This document shows positions 43,786 through 51,683 of a DNA stretch of 64,000 nucleotides, in pieces. Origin of the DNA: Alphaproteobacteria bacterium (GTDB lineage: Bacteria; Pseudomonadota; Alphaproteobacteria; JAVJRE01); the NCBI GenBank assembly GCA_040218575.1, contig JAVJRE010000007.1:372001-436000 (forward strand), given 5' to 3'. Both the position numbers and the translations under genes were made by a program. Under the pieces are notes generated by a model. That model saw only the letters and a list, made by a program, of their open reading frames with translations, ran no database searches and had not been told where the DNA came from. The first letter of the stretch is position 1, and every line of letters begins with the position of its first letter.

Positions 43786-45008
43786 TGACCCAGCCCCAGG
43801 TCCGTGCCGGCGCTCCGGCTGCTACACAGCGCCATTCGCCTTTGCGCGTTATGGTTGTGGACGACTCTGCTGTCGTCCGCGGCATCCTGGTCCGTACGCT
43901 GGAGGTCCATGAAGAGCTGCTGGTGGTGGCCTCCGTAGCCAATGGCGAGATCGCGCTGCGCGCCCAGACGCAGCACAAGCCGGACGTGATCCTGCTGGAC
44001 ATCGAGATGCCGGTCATGGACGGTCTGACCGCCCTGCCGAAGCTGATGGCCGCCGACCCGTGGTGCTGTGTGATCATGGTATCCACCCTGACCCGGGAAA
44101 ACGCGGTGGTTACCATGCAGGCGCTGAAAGACGGCGCCGCCGACTATCTGACCAAGCCGACCAGCGCCATCACCGCCGCAGAGTCCTTCCGCCGCGACCT
44201 TCTGGGCAAGATCATCGGTCTGGGCCAGGCGCACCGCGACCGGCGCCGCCAGGGCACCACTCTGCCGGCGGCGGCGACTGACGCCAGAGCACCGACCAAC
44301 GCACCGGCGGCGACCCGGCCGCCCGGCTCCACCATCCCGGCCGCCACGCCCGCAACCAGGCCCACAACCGCGCCGCGGGCCAGCGCCGGCACCCATGTGC
44401 CGCTGCGCCACAGCAAGGCCATCCGCGCGCCGGCGGCGCTGGCGATCGGCTCTTCGACCGGTGGGCCGCAGGCCCTCATTGCCGTATTCGAAGCCCTGGA
44501 GGTCAGCCGCCAGCAGCCGATCTTCATCACCCAGCACATGCCGCCGACCTTCACCGCCATCCTCGCCGAGCAGCTCACCAACCACGGCAAATGGGCTTGC
44601 CACGAGGGGGCCGACGGCATGGCCGTCGAACCCGGCCACGCCTATATCGCCCCCGGCGACTATCACATGACCGTGCAGGACAAGGACGGGCACAAAGTCA
44701 TCCGCCTCAATCAGGATGCCGCCGAAAACTATTGCCGGCCCAGCGTCGATGTGATGCTGCGGTCCATTACCAAGGCCTATGCCGGCAGCGTCGTCGCCGT
44801 CATCCTGACCGGCATGGGTCAGGACGGTCTGGCCGGCGGTCGCCATCTGGTCGACGCCGGCGGTCATGTGGTCGCCCAGGACGAAGCCAGCAGCGTCGTC
44901 TGGGGCATGCCCGGCGCCGTCGCCACGGCGGGCATCTGCGACGCCATTCTGCCGCTTGCGGACGTCGCCGGCTATATCAACCGTCTGGTCGCGGGGGCAC
45001 CGTCATGA
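43785..45008 (+). CDS. cheB: Chemotaxis methylesterase/glutamine deamidase CheB
   Basis: A 407-residue protein: an N-terminal receiver (MVVDDSAVVRG, ILLDIEMPVMDG, TKPTS) linked by a Pro/Ala/Thr-rich stretch of about 60 residues to the methylesterase domain. That domain has IGSSTGGPQA with catalytic Ser near 224, TQHMPP with the histidine and LTGMGQDG with the aspartate. It removes methyl groups from chemoreceptors when phosphorylated by CheA. The linker is longer than in E. coli CheB. It overlaps cheY by one base and cheR by four. Confidence 0.95.
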   Translation: MTQPQVRAGAPAATQRHSPLRVMVVDDSAVVRGILVRTLEVHEELLVVASVANGEIALRAQTQHKPDVILLDIEMPVMDGLTALPKLMAADPWCCVIMVSTLTRENAVVTMQALKDGAADYLTKPTSAITAAESFRRDLLGKIIGLGQAHRDRRRQGTTLPAAATDARAPTNAPAATRPPGSTIPAATPATRPTTAPRASAGTHVPLRHSKAIRAPAALAIGSSTGGPQALIAVFEALEVSRQQPIFITQHMPPTFTAILAEQLTNHGKWACHEGADGMAVEPGHAYIAPGDYHMTVQDKDGHKVIRLNQDAAENYCRPSVDVMLRSITKAYAGSVVAVILTGMGQDGLAGGRHLVDAGGHVVAQDEASSVVWGMPGAVATAGICDAILPLADVAGYINRLVAGAPS

Positions 45009-45847
45009 GCGAAGGTGATGCGGCGCTCATCTATCTCGGCGAATTCGTCAAGCAGCGGGCCGGGCTGATCATAGGTCTGGACAAGACCTATCTGTGGCAG
45101 AGCCGCCTGCGCGGTCTGATGCAGCGATTTGCCCTTGCCGACTTTGACGCCCTGGCGGCCAGGCTGCGCGGCGGCGACCCGGCGCTGGCGACCGCCGTTG
45201 TTGAATCCATGACCACCCACGAGACCCTGTTCTTTCGCGACATGGGACCGTTCAACCACTTCCGGAAGGTCGGCCTGCCACACTTTTCCGAGACGCGCAG
45301 TCATGTGCGGACCCTGCGCATCTGGAGCGCCGCCTGCTCGTCCGGTCAGGAACCCTACTCCCTGGCCATGATCCTGTTGGAAGAGCAGGCAAAGCTGACC
45401 GGCTGGCGGTTTGAGATCATCGCCACCGATGTCTCCGAAGGCGTCTTGCAGAAGGCACGAGAGGCACGCTTCTCGCACTTCGAGGTGCAGCGCGGCCTGC
45501 CTAGCCTGTATCTGGCGAAGTACTTTGAGAAGGACGGCGATAGCTGGCGGCTGAAGCCGGCGGTCCGGGACATGGTCACGTTTCAGCCCTTCAACCTGCT
45601 GGATGACCCACGCTCGCTTGGTCGCTTCGATGTGGTGTTCTGCCGCAACGTGCTTATCTACTTTGACTTCCCGACGAAGGGTGCGGTTCTGGACAGGATC
45701 GGCCAGGCGATGGCGGCCGACGGCATGCTCTATCTGGGCGGCGTCGAGACGGTCTACGGGGTGACCGACCGTTTCGGGCCGCTGGGCGACCAGCGGGGCG
45801 TTTACGGACTTGTGAACACCTCGGCGAAAGCCGCCAGTGCCGCGTAG
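45005..45847 (+). CDS. cheR: Chemoreceptor methyltransferase CheR
   Basis: A 280-residue protein. The N-terminal helical domain contains LIIGLDKTYLWQSRL; SMTTHETLFFRD is the conserved TxxTxFFR-like segment; RIWSAACSSGQEPYSLAM is the SAM-binding motif; FDVVFCRNVLIYFD and LYLGGVETVYGV complete the CheR fold. It methylates receptor glutamates with SAM. ATG 45005 overlaps the cheB stop; the frame is open further upstream but that part is not CheR-like. A strong stem-loop 20 bases after the stop ends the operon. Confidence 0.95.
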   Translation: MSEGDAALIYLGEFVKQRAGLIIGLDKTYLWQSRLRGLMQRFALADFDALAARLRGGDPALATAVVESMTTHETLFFRDMGPFNHFRKVGLPHFSETRSHVRTLRIWSAACSSGQEPYSLAMILLEEQAKLTGWRFEIIATDVSEGVLQKAREARFSHFEVQRGLPSLYLAKYFEKDGDSWRLKPAVRDMVTFQPFNLLDDPRSLGRFDVVFCRNVLIYFDFPTKGAVLDRIGQAMAADGMLYLGGVETVYGVTDRFGPLGDQRGVYGLVNTSAKAASAA

Positions 45848-45866
45848 GTGCGGCGTCACGTCACAC

Positions 45867-45908
45867 GGTGCGCCGCGCGGTCTGCTGTCTGGGACAGCGT
45901 GGCGCACC
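45867..45908 (+). terminator. Strong stem-loop after cheR, likely transcription terminator or processing site
   Basis: GGTGCGCCGCGC at 45867-45878 pairs with GCGTGGCGCACC at 45897-45908 with one mismatch, and the inner GCTGTC/GACAGC continues the stem, giving one long hairpin. There is no T tract after it, so it is not a textbook intrinsic terminator. Confidence 0.55.
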
Positions 45909-46029
45909 GGAGGATTAGCGGTGAATTAACGGTCCGGGCGTAGGATGGCCCTGGCGAAATCAGCGGCTCGTAACAAAGAGGCCCGCGCCAGAACCGAAGA
46001 GAAGAATAGTTCAGGAAGGACGAGCAGCC

Positions 46030-46416
46030 ATGGCGGTGGACAGGAATCTCTCGATTCTCATTGTTGATGATCAGGCAACCATGCGCCGGATCGTACGCGG
46101 CCTTCTGGGGCAGCTTGGCTTTCAGAATGTTGACGAGGCGGATGACGGGCCCGTCGCGCTGACCAAGATGCAGGCAAAGGCCTATGGCCTGGTGCTGTGC
46201 GACTGGAACATGGACGCCATGAGCGGCCTCGAACTGCTGCAGGAAGTGCGGGCCACAAAGTCTTTCGAGAAACTTCCGTTCATCCTGGTCACCTCGGAAA
46301 ACTCGGCCGAGAACGTGCTGGCCGCCAAACAGGCCGGGGTCTCGAACTACATCGTCAAGCCGTTCAGCGTCGATACGCTGAAGTCCAAACTGTCCACGGT
46401 CATGGGTCCGCTCTGA
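46030..46416 (+). CDS. CheY-family response regulator (second copy)
   Basis: A 128-residue receiver domain with ILIVDDQATMRRI, LCDWNMDAMSG (phospho-acceptor aspartate), LVTSEN and IVKPFS. A clear AGGAAGG ribosome-binding site lies 11 bases upstream. It is closer in pattern to flagellar-switch CheY proteins of alphaproteobacteria than the cheY inside the operon (MRRIVRGLLGQLGF), but which one binds the motor cannot be decided. It is separated from cheR by a strong hairpin, so it may have its own transcript. Confidence 0.92.
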   Translation: MAVDRNLSILIVDDQATMRRIVRGLLGQLGFQNVDEADDGPVALTKMQAKAYGLVLCDWNMDAMSGLELLQEVRATKSFEKLPFILVTSENSAENVLAAKQAGVSNYIVKPFSVDTLKSKLSTVMGPL

Positions 46417-46469
46417 CACCGTTCCCTGCCGGGGCTCCTGCCCGCCGGCCGGCTCCGGCCTGAGACGCC

Positions 46470-46550
46470 GCTGGCCAGACACCAGGCCAGCCGGCAAGAT
46501 GGTCCGCCGCCGGGCCTGATCATCCTGATCGGGCCCGGTGCGGCAGGACC
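46470..46550 (+). repeat. Two consecutive stem-loops between cheY-like gene and cyclase gene
   Basis: The first hairpin (46470-46491) is GCTGGCC/GGCCAGC with an eight-base loop. The second (46501-46550) is an imperfect inverted repeat: GGTCC, GCCGC, GGGCC and TGATCA segments on the left match the complement on the right with small bulges around TCC. They end 15 bases before the cyclase start and may terminate the cheY transcript or regulate the cyclase. No T tract follows. Confidence 0.5.
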
Positions 46551-46565
46551 ACGGCCGAGCGTCCC

Positions 46566-48428
46566 ATGAAGCGCACCTTTCGCTGGCAGTTCGACAGTCC
46601 GCCCGAGGCCGTATGGCCCCTGCTGGCGGATACGGTCCGCTTCAACGAGGCAGCCGGCGTTCCACGCCACGCCATTACGGAAACCCGCCGGCCGGACGGT
46701 GGCTCCGTCCAGCATGGCCGGCTACAGTTTGGCCCGCTGGCCGTCACCTGGCGCGAGGTGCCGCTCAACTGGGTATGGAACCACTGGTTCCGGCACAGCC
46801 GGGTGTTCGATTCCGGTCCGTTCCGCGAACTGACGGCGACTCTCACTCTCACACCGACCGCCGCCGACGGCACCGGCAACCTCACCGGCGCCCCGGCGGA
46901 AGACGCCACCGGCACCCTCGCGGAATACGACCTTGACGTGGTGCCGCGAGGACTGCTCGGGCGGCTCATCCTGCTGGCCGGCTTTCACCGCCAGAATGGC
47001 CGGCGGTTCGGCCGACTGGCGGCGCAGGCGCGGGACTTCGCCGGCGGGCGACGGGACAGCGTCTTCGATATACCGCCGCCGCGCCGCTCGCCGCAGTTAT
47101 CGCGTCGGGCCGCGGCCATCGCCGCCAATGTGGAGGCAACGCCCTATGGCCATGGTGCGGCGCACCGCCTGGCAACGTTTTTGCTCAATGCCGCTGACAG
47201 CGAGGTCGAGCGCCTGCGCCCCCTGGCGCTTGCCCGTCCGTGGTCGCTGCAGCCGCGCGAGGCGACGGAGCTGTTTCTCGAAGCAACCAAAGCCGGCCTG
47301 CTGGACATGCGCTGGGACGTGTTGTGCCCGCGCTGTCGTGTCGCCAAGGCCAGCGCGGAGTCCCTCGACGACCTGCCGCGCGGCGCCCACTGCAGCACCT
47401 GTGACATCGACTATGACAGCGATTTTTCGCAGAATGTGGAGTTGAGCTTTCGCCCGGCGCCGGCGATCCGTGATTTCGAGTCCGGCGCTTTCTGTCTGGC
47501 CGGTCCCATGTCCACGCCGCACATCAAGGTCCATGTGACGGTGCTCGCCGGCGACAGCGTGGATCTGGCGGTTGACCTGTCGCCGGGCCTGTGGCGTCTG
47601 CGTACGCTGGAGCCCGGACCCTCCCATGATCTCGACTGGGCCGGCGGAGCGTTCCCCGAGGTGGTGGTCAATGATGGCTCTATCACAACGGCGGCCGACG
47701 CCGCCGCCGGCCATGTTCGCCTGACCAACCGGTCGCGCCAGGATAGAACCGTCGTCATCGAGGATCGCACCTGGACCCGCGATGCGTTGACCGCCGATCG
47801 GGTGACCACCCTGCAGGCGTTTCGCTCGCTGTTTTCCGACCAGGTGCTGCGACCGGGTGATGAAGTCAGCATCAGCCATGTCAGCCTCATGTTCACCGAT
47901 TTACGCGGCTCCACCGCGCTCTATGGCCGGGTCGGCGATGCCACGGCTTACCGTCTGGTGCGCGATCACTTCGCCTTCCTGGCGGATATCGTCCGGCGAC
48001 ACGATGGCGCCGTGGTCAAGACCATCGGCGATGCGGTCATGGCCTCCTTCCACCAGCCGGCCGATGCGCTGCGTGCCGCCCTCGCCATCCAGGCCGAGGT
48101 GGCGACTTTCAACCACGCCCACCCGGATACCCCCATCCTCATCCGGCTGGGGCTGCATGCCGGGCCGTGCATCGCCGTCACCCTCAATGACCGGCTTGAC
48201 TATTTCGGCTCCACCGTCAATCTGGCGGCCCGTCTGCAGGGCGAAAGCCAGGGCGGCGACATTGTTCTTTCGGCGGCGGTCAGGGCCGATCCGGAGGCAG
48301 ACGCCCTGCTCGACGGCTTGCCGGCCGCCGCCGACCAGGCCCGCCTCAAGGGCTTCGACGAACCGGTGCCGTTCGTCCGCCTGGCCACTGGTCAGAGCGG
48401 GATGGCGCCGGCCGGAACGCCCCGTTAG
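46566..48428 (+). CDS. Adenylate cyclase (class III) with N-terminal SRPBCC/DUF5939-like region and zinc ribbon
   Basis: A 620-residue protein. The N-terminal 170 residues look like a START/SRPBCC ligand-binding fold (RTFRWQFDSPPEAVWPLLADT). Next is a helical region and a CPRC...CSTC zinc ribbon near 253-278, then a beta-rich segment. The class III cyclase domain begins near 440 with LMFTDLRGSTALY, has KTIGDAVMASF (metal Asp and adenine-contacting Lys) and LDYFGSTVNLAARL (adenine Asp, transition-state Asn and Arg). All key residues are present, so it should make cAMP. The N-terminus suggests ligand control. It sits next to the chemotaxis genes. Confidence 0.87.
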   Translation: MKRTFRWQFDSPPEAVWPLLADTVRFNEAAGVPRHAITETRRPDGGSVQHGRLQFGPLAVTWREVPLNWVWNHWFRHSRVFDSGPFRELTATLTLTPTAADGTGNLTGAPAEDATGTLAEYDLDVVPRGLLGRLILLAGFHRQNGRRFGRLAAQARDFAGGRRDSVFDIPPPRRSPQLSRRAAAIAANVEATPYGHGAAHRLATFLLNAADSEVERLRPLALARPWSLQPREATELFLEATKAGLLDMRWDVLCPRCRVAKASAESLDDLPRGAHCSTCDIDYDSDFSQNVELSFRPAPAIRDFESGAFCLAGPMSTPHIKVHVTVLAGDSVDLAVDLSPGLWRLRTLEPGPSHDLDWAGGAFPEVVVNDGSITTAADAAAGHVRLTNRSRQDRTVVIEDRTWTRDALTADRVTTLQAFRSLFSDQVLRPGDEVSISHVSLMFTDLRGSTALYGRVGDATAYRLVRDHFAFLADIVRRHDGAVVKTIGDAVMASFHQPADALRAALAIQAEVATFNHAHPDTPILIRLGLHAGPCIAVTLNDRLDYFGSTVNLAARLQGESQGGDIVLSAAVRADPEADALLDGLPAAADQARLKGFDEPVPFVRLATGQSGMAPAGTPR

Positions 48429-48461
48429 GCTGACCCTCCCACACGACCATCCGGACGTATT

Positions 48462-49931
48462 ATGGCCAGCCCGATCACCCGTCACTACCGCAACGCCGAC
48501 TTCGTTATCGCCTGGGACGGCGAGAACGAACGCCACGTCTATTTGCGCGACGCCGACGTGGTGAGCGAAGGCAACCGTCTCAGCCATGTGGGCAAGGGCT
48601 GGACCGGAACAGCCCATGAGGTGGTTGATTGCCGTGGCCGCATGCTGATGCCCGGGCTGGTCAATATTCATGGCCACCCCAGCTCCACGCTGGAGGGCAG
48701 CGGCTTTATCGAGGAAGTCAGCAATCAGGTCATGGGCTCCACCCTGATGCATGACTACTACAAGCTGCTGAACCTGCCGCCCGCCTACAAGCAGGCCAAT
48801 CTGCGCGCCGCCTTGTGCGAGCTGCTCAAGGGCGGCACGACCACCGTGCTGGACCTGTCCTATGCGCCGTCAACGGACACCTATCCTGCGGTTGAAGGCT
48901 GGATCGAAACTCTCGCCGAAAGCGGCCTGCGCGCCTATGCCGGTGCCCAGGTGGTGGATGCCCTGCACACCACGCCCAATGGCCACACGCCGGAATGGCG
49001 GTGGAACACACAGGGCGGACAGCGCGGCCTGCAGGAAGCCCTGACCATCGTTGACGAGGCGGAAAAGCACCCGTCCGGCCGCCTGCACGGTCTGCTGGCG
49101 CCGGGCCAGGTGGATACCTGCACGGCCGAGCTGATCCAGGAACTGAAGGCCGAGGCCGACAAGCGCAACATGCCGGTCAGCACCCATGCCAGCCAGAGCG
49201 TCGTTGAGTTCAAGGAGATGATTCAGCGCCATGGCCGCACCCCGGTGGAGTGGCTGCACGACATTGGCTTTCTGGGCCCCCGCACCATCCTTGGTCATTG
49301 TCTCTTCATCGATGACCACCCGTGGCTGCACTGGGCCCATCACAATGACCGGCGCATTCTCGCGGAGACCGGCACCACCGTGGCTCATTGTCCATGGGTG
49401 CAGGCCAATAGCGGGCGCGTCATGCACAGCTTCGCCAGCTATCTGGCAGCCGGCATCAATGTGGGAATCGGCACCGATGCGTCGCCGATGAACATGATCG
49501 ACGAGATGCGCTGGACGGTGATCGGCTGCCGCGTGGCCGAGGGCGTCAAGCAGGCGACCACCACCGGCCAGGTGCTGCACGCCGCCACGGTCAATGGCGC
49601 CAAGGCCCTGGGCCGCGATGATATCGGCCGCCTATCGCCTGGCTGCAAGGCCGATATTCTGTCCATCGACCTGAACCACCCGCTGATGCGGCCCGTGCGC
49701 GACCCCTTGCGTACGCTGATCTTCAGTGGCGTCGAGCGGCCGCTGCGCGATGTCTGGGTCGATGGCCGACAGGTAGTCAGCGACGGCGAAGTGGTGACCA
49801 TAGACCACGCCGCGGCCTTGGCCGAACTGGCGCCGGGCATCCAGGAGATGGTGCCGCTCATGGCCAAGAAGGATATCCACGGCCGTGGCGTGGACGAGGC
49901 CTTCCCCATGTCGCTCGAAGTCCGCGCCTGA
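48462..49931 (+). CDS. Amidohydrolase (TrzN/AtzA/cytosine-deaminase-like metal-dependent hydrolase)
   Basis: A 489-residue amidohydrolase-superfamily protein. LVNIHGHPSSTLEG provides the HxH metal pair near residues 70-72, VSTHASQS and ILGHCLF the next histidines, and IGTDASPMNM the catalytic aspartate; the flanking beta-sandwich closes with ADILSIDLNHPLMRPVRDP. Family members deaminate or dechlorinate heterocycles, or hydrolyse amidines. The substrate is unknown. It is 34 bases after the cyclase stop but probably not functionally linked. Confidence 0.87.
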   Translation: MASPITRHYRNADFVIAWDGENERHVYLRDADVVSEGNRLSHVGKGWTGTAHEVVDCRGRMLMPGLVNIHGHPSSTLEGSGFIEEVSNQVMGSTLMHDYYKLLNLPPAYKQANLRAALCELLKGGTTTVLDLSYAPSTDTYPAVEGWIETLAESGLRAYAGAQVVDALHTTPNGHTPEWRWNTQGGQRGLQEALTIVDEAEKHPSGRLHGLLAPGQVDTCTAELIQELKAEADKRNMPVSTHASQSVVEFKEMIQRHGRTPVEWLHDIGFLGPRTILGHCLFIDDHPWLHWAHHNDRRILAETGTTVAHCPWVQANSGRVMHSFASYLAAGINVGIGTDASPMNMIDEMRWTVIGCRVAEGVKQATTTGQVLHAATVNGAKALGRDDIGRLSPGCKADILSIDLNHPLMRPVRDPLRTLIFSGVERPLRDVWVDGRQVVSDGEVVTIDHAAALAELAPGIQEMVPLMAKKDIHGRGVDEAFPMSLEVRA

Positions 49932-50033
49932 CCTGTCTGCGGTTTTCATTAACAGTCGCAGGGACTTGGAAGCCTTGCTTCATATGCTGTTCCATGGCTT
50001 TCTACAGCCGGATCACGAGGGGCAAGGGGAACC

Positions 50034-51671
50034 ATGACGGACGGTCTGTCGCCCGCCGCGCTGCACGAGCGCCTGCGCCGTGCCATGGCGGAAGGCCGGG
50101 AACTGGCTCTGCTGGACGTACGCGAGGAGCTCTGCTTCGGCCGCGACGGCCATCTCCTGTTTGCCGTCAACCTGCCGCTCAGCCGACTGGAGTTGCGCAT
50201 CGCCGACATGGTGCCGCGGCGTGATACGCCGCTGATCACCATTGACGGCGGCGATGACGAAACACTGGCCAGCCGTGCCGCCGCCCGACTGCGCCAGCTT
50301 GGCTACAGCGCGGTCGAGTGCCTTGCCGGCGGGGTCAATGGCTGGGCCGACGCCGGCTTTGAAGTCTTTGACGACGTCAATGTGCCGATCAAGGGCTTTG
50401 CCGCCGCCACGGTGGCACAGAATGACACGCCACGGATCGCGCCGGCCGATCTCGGCCGTCGGCTGACCGCCGGCGAGACCTTTGTCCTGCTGGACAGCCG
50501 CCCGGTCAATGAGTTCCGCGCCGGCGCCCTGCCCGGCGCCATCGTCTGCCCGGGGCCTGACCTGCTCCGTCGCTTCAAGGACGTAGTGCCCGACGATAAG
50601 ACGCCGGTGGTGGTCAATTGCATGACCCGCACCCGTGGCCTGCTGGGCGCTCAGACCCTGATCGACGCCGGTGTGCCGAACCCGGTCTATGGCCTGGACG
50701 GCGGCACCTGGGGCTGGCGTCTGGCCGGCTATGATCTGCAGGCGGGATCACAGAACCTGCCGCCGCGCCTGTCGGCGCAGGCCCGCCATCACGCGGCCGC
50801 AGCGGCCGAGCGTCTGGCCGAACAGTTTTCCATTCCCCGCCTCAGCCGCGAGCAGGTATCGGAACTGCGGGCCGACCGTCGCCGCACCACCTATCTGCTG
50901 GACGTGCGCAGCCGCCAGGAATATCGCGAAGGGCATATTCCGGGCTCTATCAGCGCCCCCGGCACCGAATTGGTCATGTCCCCTTTCCAGCATGTGGCAA
51001 CGCTCAACGCCAGGCTTGTCCTGGCGGACAATGACGGTACCCGCGCCCTTGTCACCGCCATGTGGCTAAAACGCATGGGCTGGTTCGATGTGGCTGTGCT
51101 CAGCGATGGCTTTAAAGGGCGTCAACTGGCCATCGGTGACTTCGTGCCAACCGTCCTCGGCCTTGGTCAGACCCGCTGCCGCACGGTTACTGCCGGGGTG
51201 CTGCGACGCGCCATGGCGCGGGGACGGGTGCAGGTTGTGGATATGGCGACCAGCGGTCAATACGCCGCGGGCCACATCCCCGGCGCCTGGTTTTCCATTC
51301 GCTCGCGTCCCGAGGCCTTGCTGCAGGCCCTCCCTGAGCAACCGGCGACCGTGGTCCTGACCTCGCCCGGCGGTCTTGTGGCGCGCTTTGCCGCGGCAGA
51401 GCTCAATCGCCTGACGGACCGGCCGGTGATCGTCCTGCACGGCGGCACCGCCGCCTGGCGTCAATCCGGTGGCATGCTGGAGACCGGCGCCAGTCATATG
51501 ACCACGCCGGCCGACGATGTGTGGCATCGACGGGGCATTTCCGTCGACGGTATGCAGGCCTATCTGGACTGGGAGGCCGGTGTGCTGGAGCAGATCCGCA
51601 AGGATGGCACCGCCCCCTATCTGACTGCGCCCGCCGCGCTACAACCGGCCGCCACCCTAGCCGCCGGCTAG
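50034..51671 (+). CDS. Four-domain rhodanese-like sulfurtransferase
   Basis: A 545-residue protein with four rhodanese modules at about 5-112, 135-235, 275-370 and 385-480. Each has the LLDVR-type strand and a GG(x)nGW or GGTAAW end. Only the second carries a catalytic cysteine (VVVNCMTRTRG, Cys196); the equivalent loops in the others read IDGGDD, LADNDG and TSPGG. The active module may move sulfane sulfur and the others may bind partners or regulate. A GGGGAACC ribosome-binding site precedes the ATG. It converges on prfC with a 12-base gap. Confidence 0.88.
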   Translation: MTDGLSPAALHERLRRAMAEGRELALLDVREELCFGRDGHLLFAVNLPLSRLELRIADMVPRRDTPLITIDGGDDETLASRAAARLRQLGYSAVECLAGGVNGWADAGFEVFDDVNVPIKGFAAATVAQNDTPRIAPADLGRRLTAGETFVLLDSRPVNEFRAGALPGAIVCPGPDLLRRFKDVVPDDKTPVVVNCMTRTRGLLGAQTLIDAGVPNPVYGLDGGTWGWRLAGYDLQAGSQNLPPRLSAQARHHAAAAAERLAEQFSIPRLSREQVSELRADRRRTTYLLDVRSRQEYREGHIPGSISAPGTELVMSPFQHVATLNARLVLADNDGTRALVTAMWLKRMGWFDVAVLSDGFKGRQLAIGDFVPTVLGLGQTRCRTVTAGVLRRAMARGRVQVVDMATSGQYAAGHIPGAWFSIRSRPEALLQALPEQPATVVLTSPGGLVARFAAAELNRLTDRPVIVLHGGTAAWRQSGGMLETGASHMTTPADDVWHRRGISVDGMQAYLDWEAGVLEQIRKDGTAPYLTAPAALQPAATLAAG

Positions 51672-51683
51672 GTCAGGCCAGCC

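Noticed and set aside
43734-44867. 377-residue minus-strand open frame over cheB
   Set aside because: cheB has all catalytic residues on the plus strand and is coupled to cheY and cheR; the antisense frame is Gly/Arg-rich only.
44591-45004. An N-terminal extension of CheR overlapping cheB by about 400 bases
   Set aside because: The extension is in a different frame from CheB and is Arg/His-rich noise; ATG 45005 gives a normal CheR start and the usual ATGA overlap.
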